From contig JALGQZ010000001.1 of NCBI GenBank assembly GCA_023105745.1, forward strand, positions 66,544,937 through 66,608,936: 64,000 nt of DNA, written 5' to 3'. Positions 34,922 through 46,914 of the stretch are shown here, in pieces. Within the stretch, counting starts at the first letter, position 1; each line of letters opens with the position of its first letter. The notes beneath the pieces are model-generated. The model was not told the DNA's origin. It was given only the letters and a program-made list of their open reading frames with translations, and did not search any database. Source of the DNA: Austropuccinia psidii (lineage: Eukaryota; Basidiomycota; Pucciniomycetes; Pucciniales; Sphaerophragmiaceae). The translations under genes and the position numbers were made by a program.

Positions 34922-36829
34922 TGTGAGCCTTGAGTTATATTTCAAATACCCAAATAGGCGACAATTAATATCAAAATAAATTGAAAACTATGTATAAGCC
35001 ATAAGGAATTTGTATATTCAAAATTAATAATTTTATCTTTTCAAAAGATGAACAGCTTTTTGGTGTGTAAGTAAAACCATATATTTAAGGCCAGATTTGG
35101 ATTCTACACAAGAATTAAACTGAGGTAGCTCTATATAGTGAACAAACTCAAATTTACTTTATGAGGTGGTAATATGGAAGAGACATAAATACCACATAAA
35201 AGGGCTGTGAAAAGTTTTGTTTTTTAAATTTCAGGTCAAAATAATGGGAATGGGAGACATCCCATGTGACAAAGACACTTAGAATAGTGCCATACATTTT
35301 TGTGGAACTTAAACTGACTGTATACCTACATAGAGCCTTGATACACCCATACTGGATATCAGTATTGAAGCCTGAATTACTATTTGTCACATGAAAAGAG
35401 CAAAGGGGGACAAAAGAAATCAAATAAAGTCAGGGTACCCAACCTCTGAGGCCTGTGAGGAATGGTAAGCTCCACAACTTAGATATATGGCTTAAAATAG
35501 CCCAATTGGTCTTCTAAATCCTTCTGGGAGCTTGTTTACCAAGTCAAAGTCCCATTAAATCATGAAAAATAGGAAATAAGCTACTATTTTGACATGAAAA
35601 GGAGGTAATGAGCTACTCTCACTCCTTTAACAATGTCCATTATTAATTATTCTCCATGGATAAGTCCATAAATATTATTTAAAATACTTCTTGAACTAGT
35701 ATCCATGAACTTACCTCATGGAAATTATCTGTCACTAAGCCATTTGCTTTTTTACATAAAGCTGAGGTAAATATTTCAAAAATTCATCAAGAGTAAAATT
35801 CTCAACAAATAATTTCAAAATTTTCTGGAACAATGGAAAAGAGGATACTACTTACTCAAATCAAAAAGCTAAAAGCTTTACATACAGTCTATTTTTGATG
35901 ATTTCACATGAAACACTGAATCTTCGAAAATTAACATATAATACAACTGGTGATGAAATCTTGAATAAAATCAATAGCTTTGAGAAACTAATAATTCTTT
36001 TGAAAAGAAGAAAACTTAAATTTTTTAATCCTATATTTTACAACAAGAAATTGGGTTGTTTGTCACATAAAATGTTTTAATTAAGTAATGATGATAATCT
36101 GATGTGACAACAAGTAATTTGATTAGTAATCCAAAGAGGATAACTTGTTTATCACTCAGGAGTATTTCATTTTTCTCCATGTAACACTTCTGTGAGATGT
36201 TGTTTACTTAAAAAAAGCCTCCTCTTGCCGTTTTTTCTAAATCATCTTATCATTCAATCATATCATTAGTACCAACAAGTAAGTATTAGTTAAATCTTTT
36301 TCTTTAGTGTTCTAATTATTTCAGAATCACTGAGAAAGACCTTAAAGAAAATAAATATACTGTTTTTAATATTGTTTAGTTGAAATATTGTAGTTTTAGT
36401 TTTACAAATGAATTTTCATCCTTTAAATCCACCAATACTGTTTCAAATCACTCTACTAATTCTATTCAAGGTATTATTGGAGTATTAGTGATTGTTTGAT
36501 CTTAATTGCTAAATTTTCTGTTTATTTTTTATTTTTCTTCAAGAGCTATAATTACAATTATTCTTGAAAAAGATATTTGTTTATCAAAATAATTATATAT
36601 ATAATTTGAATAAAGAATTTCTATTATTAATATTTCTTGTAATTCATTCTAGTGGACAATTACTTCTTAGTATTATAATTTTTAGTAGTGTATAGCAAGT
36701 AAAAGAAATAATTAAGAAACTAACTGATTATTTGTTGTTAAAATAAATTATTTTATTATATTTCATAAGAATAGTCACAGTACTCTTGATTAATAGTTAC
36801 AGTAAAAATTTTCATAGAGTAATATTACA
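34922..36829 (+). repeat. Element A 3' LTR (1.91 kb)
   Basis: Starts TGTGAGCCTTGAG after the PPT and ends AATATTACA at 36829. It pairs with 7447-9377. The start is shared with LTRs of elements B and C, but the body is not alignable with theirs by eye, supporting a separate subfamily. Confidence 0.75.
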
Positions 36830-37539
36830 AGAACTGAGACACTTACTTTACCCAAGTTGTTTTGTTATTTAAAATTTGATAGCTCTATCAAAATAAAACT
36901 ATAGTATTTATCAATTTGAATGAAACCCTTAAGGAGAATTAAAAAATGAAATTTGACAATAACCACTCATTGGAGAAAAAACATCTTTAATGATATATGT
37001 ATCTTTGAAGGAGTTCATTCAATAATATTTACTTCTAAATCTTCCATTCTCAGTTGAATGGAATTCTCTGCCACTGTAAATACCAGTCATATAAAACCCC
37101 CCCTGTGTCAAGATTAAAATAAAATCATTAAAAATCTATGAAGCAGAAACAAACTATTCCTAATTACCAGAAAATTACAAAAGAAACCTGTCAAAAGGTC
37201 TTTAAAAATCAAAAACTAACCTTAGTAGACTTCATTAATTGTGATTATTGAATCTATATAAATTACACTACTCCAACTGAGAGACTTTTGTATTCTAATA
37301 GATCCACCAAACCCCAAGGAGGATAAATTCAATATAAAGAAACTATCAAAGTGGGAGGACAATAATTTTTTCTATCAAACGGAACTGCAACATAATTCCC
37401 CCACAGGAGAATCTCAATGCAAAAACAATGAGAGTAACCCCACATTGATACAATTATGAAAGTTTTGATCCATAACCATGCTATGGTCAATTTCCCACAT
37501 CCATAACTTACTGAACAATTGGCTATAATAATTAAGCTG
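36830..37539. other. AT-rich spacer, nothing recognised
   Basis: Between the element A 3' LTR and the recognisable part of the next F2 LTR. The missing start of that LTR may lie here, but I could not align it. Confidence 0.45.
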
Positions 37540-38816
37540 TGGCTATTTGGGGAGACACCTACCTTATTTGGCCTTTCTCGCCTTATTTTCCATTACTTCA
37601 AATTCGGTTTCTTTAGGCCCTCTCATTATTTATAGACTTTTGAACCCTTGTCCTATCCCCTTTTATCAATGGGGTGCTGTAAATCTTGTGCCCCCTATTG
37701 TCTCTACAGCCTGTGAGCTGTGTGCCTTGCCCTCTGATGGCCTAAATCCAATGGGGCCATAAGGCTATTTATATAGTCCTCAACCTCAATTTTTTCCCAA
37801 ATAATACAATGGGAAAAGAATGGTAGGATGGCCAAATAACCCAAGAACACACAAAACTCAAGAAGGGGCCCCTTGGAGTCACCAAAAGGGTCACCAATCA
37901 ACAAATTTTGACAAATCACCCTTCAAGGACTATATACCACTGTTAATTATGAACAAAAAATTCCATATATGATGTTATACACTATTAGCACCATTTTCCC
38001 ACAGAAGTTGAATATTGATTGTTTCAAAACCCAATTCTTTAATCCAAAATATTTAACAATTCTTGAAGGCACTTTTGAGTGGCAGATCCAGTGACTTCAA
38101 GCTATGGTCAATTGAGTAGTTAGTAGGATTCCAAGGAGGATACTAAAAGACACAAATAAAATTTGCCATTCAGGTATTGGTAATCTTCTTTATCCAGTGT
38201 TCCCGCAAGGGAATATTGGAAAGAATTCTTCAAGAGAATATTCAAGAGGGAGTTACTCAGTAATTTTTCAAGCTTCAAATCTTACCTTCCCCTTGGTAAA
38301 TTCAATCAGTCAATAAAGGCTTCTTCTAAGAAGCATTTAATTCATTTAAGACTTTTGAAGCATTAATCAACCCAGTTCATTTACCAAAGCAGTCAATACA
38401 TATCAGCTTTCAGCCTGAAGAATTCAAGTTCCCAAATTTAAAGAGATATCAGGCTCTCTTTTGACCCTGAGGGGTATTAACCCATCCATATAATCTACTC
38501 AGAGTTTATTCTATCTTTCTTCCCTCTTATCCTGATAACAAATACTGATATTATGAAGTCATTCATTTTCACCCTTTTCCTTGCCTATCAGTGAAGATTG
38601 GTGGTCACGTCCTTGACTGAATCCTTTTTTTCTGAAAGATTGAAACAATGCTTGAGCACTCACTTGGTTGGATCTTTGGTGATTGGAATTTCTTATTTAA
38701 ATCTTTTCTTTTAATTTCTTTTTCTTATCTTCTTCAATTCCTTTGGATTTTTTCAAGTGAGATCCCTGATTTCTGAGTTACAAGCCACTATTGGGTTCCC
38801 CAAAGCCCCTGTGACA
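37540..38816 (+). repeat. Solo F2-type LTR, plus orientation, left end unclear
   Basis: The right end, GCCCCTGTGACA at 38805-38816, is the reverse complement of the F2 LTR start TGTCACAGGGGC. The reverse complement of 38520-38625 matches 15745-15850 (ACCACCAATAT and AATATCAGTATTT stretches), and GGCC-rich sequence occurs near 37570-37890. No F2 coding sequence adjoins on either side, so it is a solo LTR or LTR fragment of at least 1.28 kb. Confidence 0.6.
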
Positions 38817-41800
38817 CTCATAATCTTGAAATCTTTTTCTAATACTACCTAATTCAGAGGAATTTGATCAAATTGATTGTATTAGTAAATTCACTTCACC
38901 TAGAAGGAGCACAAGTAGCTATTAGAGACTACATATCAAAAATGAGGGCCTTTTGGGATTACCATAGCTGCTTTCTGTAGGTTTACAACAATAAAAAAGA
39001 AATAAAAGGGCAGGTAAATACTGGTTCCAACAAGATTAAAGAATTAACAAGTCCACTACTCCATAAACTTATAAAATTATCAAAAATGATATATAAGATA
39101 GAATGATAAGTGTAAATATATAAAATCTTATTTATTGATTCATTATTGACCAAGAGAGCTCAATAATTAAGCAAGAATGTTTTGCAATGTGAAAATCCAG
39201 TAAGTAATATGCTTTTACTCAAATAAAAGCTTCAATCTAAACTTGGTGTTACTTAAAAATTCTCATATAATGGTTCAAGCTTTATATTTAAATATCCATA
39301 ATGTAACCTATTTTTACAAAACTTCTAGCAATTAAACCCTGAGAATCTGAATATAAGTTGAAAAAATATTTTTATTCGTTCTTCACATGGTAAACCTCAA
39401 TATTCATAATAAGAATATTTTTGAACAGAATATATAAACATTGGGCTCTTATCATAAGTAGGGAAAGTATTTTGTCATTTTTGTAAATAATTATTTGATA
39501 TATCAAAATAAATTTAAATTATAATATGGAAATTATTAGAAGAATAAAGAAATTAATTAATAATACAATTCCTGAATAAAGTGACACAAGATTGTACAGG
39601 AATGATGTTGGTTGTAAAATTGGAAAGGCTACTTGTTGATATAAATTAGAAAATGTAATTGTTTCAGACACCTCCAAATCTTGAAAAGCATGTAAGATGA
39701 GTTTTGAAAACCTCAATATCTTGAAACATATACTTAACACATGCTCCATTTTTATTCATTGTAGCACAAAGTGTGGGAGTTCCTCTATATCTGGAATAAA
39801 TAAGGAAGTACCTTCAAGGGGAAACTACAAGAGAAAACAATTCAACTTCTTTTTAGAAATTTTAGCCATTAATCTCATTCTGTGCTATGATATTATAGAC
39901 CAAATTCCCTAAAATTTCAATTTATCATATCTTAGTGTGCTAAGAAATTTAATTACTGAGACCGGATTTATAAAAACATTCTACTCAATTATCGTTTATA
40001 GGAATGATCCCTACTTAAAGAATGGTTAATTAAAATCTTTAACAAATATATACTGCATAAACCTCCTGCAAACTCTTTTTACAAAACACAAAATAATGTT
40101 AAAAAATCACCAATGAGATAAAAAGGGCGCAAAATGACACACTTCCTAAGATATTGAGTAAACAACAATATTTTGATACATATATTTAGTATGTAGGTAG
40201 AATATTAAAGAAAGATTGAATCCCAGAGAGAAGAAATATAACATTAGGAAACACTAATACAAGTAGACGTAGTAAACTGATATTACCAAAAGCTTTCTAC
40301 TGGAGGAAAATAATCAGAAATAACTGGGTATATAGACATCAGAAAAATCACTGGTTAGTGAGGGAATAGTAATTGGAACTTAGAGGAAAATAAATTGAAT
40401 TTATTGGCTTTGAGTTATATTGATAACCTAACCATACCACTGCTATCGCATACTATGAGAGGTATGATCTCATGGTATAAAAGATAATTATCTTGGTACT
40501 TACTCTAAAGCCAAGATTTAGAGCTATATAATGAGTTTTTTATGTTAATTTGTATTATAAAGATAATAATAGTATGAATTTGATGTAGAACTCTCAGTTT
40601 TTTGAGAAACTGGGACTAATGAGATATCAGTCTAAAATTTGAATCTTTTTTATCAAATAATTAATTGATTGATAATAGATTAGCCATGTAGGATAAATAT
40701 CTAGCTGTGATATCGATAGAAATTTTGAAGATATTCTTAAGGATCTTGATTAATTTATTCAAAGCTGTTTTTAGTTTTTTATTAAGTGGGATAATTTATC
40801 TTGTTAAAAGCTTAATAAATTAATAGGTGCGAATTTAGCTTTAAGCTAGTTAAATCACTTCAAAAGGCACAGATTCTATTTCAAAACTATTTAAAACTAT
40901 TTTCAAGGCTTAATAACTAAAATACATAGCTTTCTTACTATTTAGCTTCAATTATCAAGTTTCTAATTACAGTAATTGCTAGTCCGCCTGCTAGTGAGTG
41001 ATAAATTGAAATCTTTTCACCCTATCTGTTCTCATGATCTCTTTCAACAAGAACGCTCAATTACCACGCTTAATTATTAAACCAATTTTCAATTCAGTCT
41101 CTTGGATGAAGGCTTGGCAAAAATAGGTAGAAGTTAAAATTTCCTAATAGAAAACTTCTGGATAGGAAGAAATCTCAGCTATCTATATCAATCTAATTAT
41201 TTTAATTTATTGCAATTTTTATCTAAAATTAAATGGAATTTTTCAATTCAATTTGTTAAATCATAGTTTAGTTTAATATTAATAGTTCAGAAAACTCACT
41301 CTAAATGACGAGAAATTGACTCCAAATTATTAGTGATTAATTCCAAATCTCAAAGAGTTAATTTCTAATATTAGTAAATCAATTTCTCACAATTCGAAAT
41401 AAATTCCTCATACTTTTGATATTTATATTCAATTAGCTTATTATCAATATCAAATAAACCTATCTTTTATCTTAGATAAACCTATGATATCATAAATTTT
41501 GAATGCTGTTTTAGATAAAAATTGAAGAAACTAAACACAAAGAGGTTGAATAAAAATTAGGTTTGCATCAATTGATATTACAAAGGTGAGGTTGATGTAA
41601 TAATGAAGGAAGTGTGATGATTGCATACCAATATGTAAGCAAAATCTCCCGAATGAGGGTGACCTGAGCTGATACTTATCAATAACTTAAATAATTATGT
41701 CTATATTCTAATTTCGTACCTAAAATTGCATTTTGAAATACTCGAAAAGTACCCATGATTTGGAAATAAAGATCTCAAAAATGATAATTTTTTGCTCTCA

Positions 41801-44799
41801 CTATTATACCAGTCCCAGAGAATCAAATAAATTATTTCAAAAATATATTAATTAAACTTTAACTTATTATCATAGAATGACAAAAAAATTTCTTTGTAAT
41901 ACCATTCATATATTCAAGGAATATAGTGGGTATATATATGTCAATAATCAGTTACAAGAAATTAAGATTCAGGATAGTTTTGAGGAATAATTCATTCCTG
42001 GCCATCCATTTTCATGCAAAGGCCCTTGCTGATAGTGGTTCAAATCATTGGCTGTGAGAAAAATAGATTTACATTCCCCAATTTAAGCCAGCCATATCCT
42101 TTTCATATATTCAGCTTCATAGGAAATAACAATCTGACTGCATTGAAACTTGAATAGGTGATATTTGTTGATTTAAAAAGTAGAAGAACCTATAATGAAA
42201 ACATAATTTGAACAAAATCTGATTTGGCCATTATCTGGAATCAATTACAATTCCCAAGTAGATCCCAATAAATATAGCTTTATGGTAAATTAAATAAATG
42301 AAAAAAGGATTAAAAAGGGTCCAAGAGTAATATTCAAATCTCAAAAGATATGGAAGTAATATAAAACTAGAGAAGGATTAATAATTGATTGACTGGATAC
42401 TCCCATGTTTAAGTAGAAATGATACCATTGATGAAAATAATCTCTTACACTTAAGGTACACAATTGGGAAAAATGATTTCAACGATAGACTCCAGATTTA
42501 GGTCTTAATAAGTCTTCTAATTCAGTTAAAATAGGATTTATTCAGAAGAAAAAGCCCTGAGAAAGCTCCCATATCTTAAATATCAGTGGAATATCTCAGA
42601 AAATGAATAATATGACAATATATAGCTGAATTATTGATGTCCCAAGATTTTCAGTTAACTTAATTATGGCCATACTGAGTCCAACTTTCAAAGAATACAC
42701 GAATATTTGGTAAAATAGGATGAAAGAAATCAAGTGAAGAAAAATCTGGCCATTGTGAAGAAAAATATATGAAAGGATACAGTTATTTTTTCTTTTGGTA
42801 AGTAAAAAGATAATATCATCGAATAATGACAAATATATAGTTGAGGAAGATCTTGTTTAATGGTCCTTGAGGAAGTCAAAGAGGCTAGTTTCCAGTAAGC
42901 TTCACAAAAAAACATATATCAAAAATCATAATTTTTCTCTCATACTACCAGCGCACTTGGAGAATGCATTAATATTATACTACATAAAGAATGATGCCTT
43001 AATTAAATAGAAAATAGTTTACAATATTATTTTGGGAGGAACTCATCTTACCATACCAGTGATAGCGGAAGGAAGGCGAGAAAATCTCTTAAGCAAAAGA
43101 AGGGTCCAATATCTTAGAGGTACAAAGGAAGAGCACCTGTAATTATTATTGATTCCTGTACCTATAATCAAATAATGATCTTAAAGGAAGAAGAAAATAA
43201 TTGGAATTGAGAAGGAATTGGTAAAATTTTTAGAAGACATAAAATACTATCTTGAAGTTAGCACAAATGGGAAAAGAGGAAACTCAAGCAGTGAATAACA
43301 CTCCATCGACTAGTACATAGTTGAATATGAGGATGAAGAACCTCAAGGAGATAGCTCTATATATATTGTAGCTAGCGGGTGACATCCATTATGTGATGAA
43401 AACTTGACTGAAACAGCCAAATATTACTAAATATTTTTAAAACAACAAAATTGGCCCTTATATTAACTCATTTCACACCCTAAAATCTGGATGTTTAAGT
43501 TGAAAAAAGAAGCATCCCTTGGTCAGTGACCCAGGGATAGACCTTCTCAGTAATGGCCAGAAAATACTTGGATAAAAGGTTTCCTACATGGAACTCAGGT
43601 ATAATTCCTACAGAGAAAAGAGGCTTCTGAAGTGCTTTGGGAAAAATTGGCTCACTTGGGAAAACTGAATTAGAGATAATACTCCCAAAAAGAAATCAGC
43701 ATTGAAGATTTGATACTGGATTCTTAGCAATTGAAAAGTGGGACATAAATAGCCTCTTTCTGGGTATAGATCAGCAAAGTTTTTATGAAATAAGCATACA
43801 CAACAGAAACAGTAAATATGTGAAAAAGGAGGAATCCAGAAAGAAGGATTTTTTTGAAAAATCAAACTGCTAAGCCTCAAAGAAAGGGGACAAAGAGTAT
43901 TCCTCATGGATGGCACAGGCATACCAACAGGTAAACCAAAGTGGCCACTAAGAAGTAATTGTACAGATTGAAAGATACATCTGAACAGACTCAGATCTTC
44001 AAGAGGGAAGGTAAGTATCATCAATTATGAGTTGTTTTTGGAGGTAAGGTATTCCAGCCTATGGCTTCAAGCTAGAGCACAAGCATGAAACCAAAATACC
44101 ATAAATCATAGTATCAAATATATAGACCAAAATACACATATTTTCCCCTCATTAAGACAAGTCAATGGATAGAAAGGCAATGAGAACCAAATTCATTATG
44201 TGTTCAAAACAGCTCCTACAGGTGACTATGTGAAAAAGGAAAATTTGAAAAATTTGAAGCAAATTTCCAAGGGAAATATATTAGTCAGTATTGAAAGTTA
44301 ATCTTTGATGACTCTTCTCATTTTTACCCATTATCTGATTCTACTTTTGAGTAATTTATATCAGAGAAAAATCAGCACTTTTATTTTCGCCAATCTTGGA
44401 CAGATTGCCATACAAAGCCTTAGCATATATTGAACAAGTCTTTTCTCAAAGTGGCTTCCTCGAAACCCTAGAAAGATATTCTCTGGATCTGAAAACTATC
44501 TCTCATCTCATACTCCTCCAGGAGTTCCTCAGCGATGAGGTTTCTCCATATTATTTAAGAAATGTTTGGGCTTTCATATAGTAGTTATCAAGCTGTAATT
44601 CTATTTACCCTCTATTTTTATGGTTGCAATCGTATCTCAAGCTTGTTAGCCACTGCTCTCAAATGCAAGAGATGCCAGTAACAATTAATCTGTTATCACC
44701 AGATACTGATACTAAATAATATAAATAATCGGGAAAATGTCCAAAAATACGTACTTAATTGAGAGCTCTTACTTACTACTAAGACTATGTAATAATTAC
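38817..44799. other. Long AT-rich region without a convincing gene
   Basis: Short frames only. A weak trace of an aspartic protease (HAKALADSGS) lies at about 42014-42045. A minus-strand frame of about 137 codons from an ATG at 44021 (43608-44021) is hydrophobic but has no domain I know and no conserved partner here. Probably old, eroded transposon sequence. Confidence 0.4.
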
Positions 44800-45107
44800 A
44801 TTCATAACTTGCAAGTCAGAACTGTCACATAGTGTTTTTGGTCAAGCTCCTCATAATTCACACACAAGAAGCTGACAAGGTGGAGGTTTGGGTGGCGGCA
44901 CAACAGCTGATCAGTCATCTGCAACAGTGAGAAACCAACAGTTGAGATTCTCAAACAAGGGAGGGGTGAAAGGTCTCAGTTGATGTTGAGGGAGGTTGGC
45001 GTCATGAGACTTTAAAGTGTAACATTTTTGGAAGCACCATATCCTGCTGGGGGAAACTGTAGGGACCTATATTTACCGAACGACAAACTTACACTTTCAA
45101 ATAGATT

Positions 45108-45353
45108 ATGAAGAAAGAAGGGCATAATAAAATCAAAAATCATGCTTTGGTGTTACAGCAGCGTTATGACCTTGAAACTTCCAATCAGAGTTTGGCTTTA
45201 TTGGAGACAGGGTGGGTGGAAGAACTCTCTGCATTCGGCGCATTTCTCGGCAAATTAAGTTTCAGAAGAGAGGCCACACATTCCAATGGTGCAAGAATGT
45301 CATGTGTGACCAGTGTAAAGGTCCGCCTGGCTCAAGACTACATCTCGGCGTGA
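45108..45353 (+). CDS. Small hypothetical ORF, 81 aa
   Basis: Starts at a true ATG and ends at a TGA at the edge of the less AT-rich island. Composition is unbiased (MKKEGHNKIKNHALVLQQRY at the N-terminus), with no signal peptide or transmembrane stretch. I recognise nothing in it. The surrounding 44.8-46.9 kb has many CpGs but no longer frame; it may be an old gene with introns, a pseudogene or regulatory sequence. Confidence 0.15.
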   Translation: MKKEGHNKIKNHALVLQQRYDLETSNQSLALLETGWVEELSAFGAFLGKLSFRREATHSNGARMSCVTSVKVRLAQDYISA

Positions 45354-46306
45354 AGGGCTATTCAAGGGCTGAGCCAGTTGTGTCCTGATCAAAAAAGTGG
45401 CTCGAACCTCAGCCAAAAATTTAGTCAACACCTTGGATGGTGAGTCTTCTTACTTCCCTTGACTGACTCATGGGGCACAACTGCGTGGAACGTGTAATCT
45501 GATCTAAGTGTTCCCGTTTTTCTGTAGCTTTTTTTTCGACTAAACCGTTCATACTAGTTTGACTCGATTCAAAGGCATTATAACGGCATCTTGTGCCTTT
45601 CTTCGTGCTTGAAACGACCAAGGCAACATCAACTAAGGACTGAGATAAGCGCTGCTAGCGAGGTACCTAGTAGACAAGCCTGTCTTACAATTGATAATCG
45701 GGGCATGGGGTTGCTCGCGTAGAAAGGTTTGCTTTTGATGTCTACATGCCTGCGTGGAGACGAGGGGGACATTGTGCCAACGCTCCGTGCTTGCTCCTCC
45801 CGTCAGAGCAGCAAAAGTTGAGCTTTGAAATCGCCTGGCTCCAAACCAGTTAGGAAGGAAGTAAATGAAACATGTCTTCGGAGAAGCAGCGTGAAGAAAC
45901 GGCTTGGGGAAACGCAACACCACAATGCAAGATCATCGTTTCGCCCTAGACATATGGCCTCATTTCTTTTGATAAAAATTGCTGCATAAGATGGAAGTTC
46001 ACCTCAATCACAGCCTCTAGCCTGCGATCGCCATTCTACAACGGCTTCTCAAGTTTAATCGCCGATGTCATTCAGACTCGTCTTTGCTTTGGGCGTTGCA
46101 CCTTTGGCCCTTCCATAGACTTGAAATATTGCGAATTCCCTCTCCGCCCATGCAGACGTTGCACCCACTTACAAACATTCTGAGAGATTAGCGATACAAG
46201 TTGCTTGTTCTGTAACCTGATCACTCTTGATTTCAAAGCCTTTTGACCTGGGAATTTGTTGATACCTCAGAAAAACCCACTTGATCTTACGTGCTTGCGT
46301 TATCTA

Positions 46307-46490
46307 ATGAGTAATGAAAGGCGACGTTTAATATTTGCGAGGACGCATACACGGAAACTACAGGGTCTCATTTTACATGCACTCGGGTTTTGCTGGCTTT
46401 TTCCTCAATCGGCTTTGGCCCCTGAGGCAGGACCCACGATCGACCTCATGGAAAAAACAAAACATAACCTTGAGCTTGGACTTTCGAATC
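46307..46490 (+). other. Possible alternative first exon with signal-peptide-like sequence
   Basis: From an ATG at 46307 the frame reads a basic start (MSNERRRLIFARTHTRKLQG), a hydrophobic core (LILHALGFCWLF) and PQSALA, an AxA-type cleavage context. The frame then meets GTAAGC at 46491. Splicing to TTAG at 46986-46987 would keep the frame of the downstream gene (phase 1), giving about 774 residues. CTAAC at 46910-46914 could be the branch point, although 73 bases from the acceptor is long. This is a hypothesis; the 46915 start is the simpler model. Confidence 0.25.
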
Positions 46491-46865
46491 GTAAGCTTGT
46501 TGTTTCAACCAAGGATTCCCTCTAGCCATGCAGCTCTTCTCGCTCATTGAAGCGTCCTGAATCTGTCTAGAATCTGCAGACTACAATTCCCGAAAAATAT
46601 GGAGCGACACAACAAATCAAGCCGGGTCTTCATGGAGCACAACCCCTGGTAATGCTGACGTTTCTCACATCTCTTCAATATCAAGCGGCCTACACCTTGA
46701 GCATGCCCACCCAACAAGCGGAAACTCTGGGAAGAGACTTTGGGACCTCACACTTTGGCCAGACGTTTCAAACGAGGAGAGTCCCTCAAAAATGCAAAAG
46801 ATGTATATGACTGGAAAGGAGAGAGTGCCACCTGCACTTCGTTCTAGTGGTAAGCAGCCACTAAT

Positions 46866-46871
46866 ATAAAC
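46866..46871 (+). promoter_or_regulatory. TATA-like sequence upstream of the unknown gene
   Basis: TATAAA about 45 bases before the ATG at 46915, in CTAATATAAACCCTA. The distance would leave a very short 5' UTR, so this is only a candidate; in the alternative model it would lie within an intron. Confidence 0.2.
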
Positions 46872-46914
46872 CCTAAAAATATCATCAATAATACACGACT
46901 TTGCTGCCGCTAAC

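Larger units (their letters stand above)
7447..36829 (+). mobile_element. Element A: old Ty3/gypsy LTR retrotransposon, split by a nested insertion
   Basis: Outer layer of the nest, reading on the plus strand. Order: 5' LTR (7447-9377), PBS-like site, gag, aspartic protease, RT, RNase H and integrase (to about 15506), a 19.2-kb foreign insertion (15507 to about 34665), a short 3' coding remnant, a PPT, and the 3' LTR (34922-36829). The two LTRs align but are strongly diverged, and gag-pol carries many stops and frameshifts, so the copy is dead. Domain order RT-RNase H-integrase places it in Ty3/gypsy. It is a relative of elements B and C, sharing the TGTGAGCC LTR start and the Gag and RT motifs, but belongs to a distinct subfamily. 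Confidence 0.8.

Noticed and set aside
43608..44021. Minus-strand frame of 137 codons
   Set aside because: Hydrophobic and Phe/Leu-rich as expected of the complement of a purine-rich strand; no domain, no neighbour and no conservation within the window.
45395..45415. tRNA B-box-like GGTTCGAGCC on the minus strand
   Set aside because: The flanking bases do not form a T stem or acceptor stem, and no A box was found at a suitable distance.
45633..45923. Minus-strand frame of 97 codons in the CpG-rich island
   Set aside because: Begins with GTG rather than ATG, and I could not find splice sites or a known motif; kept only as part of the island description.
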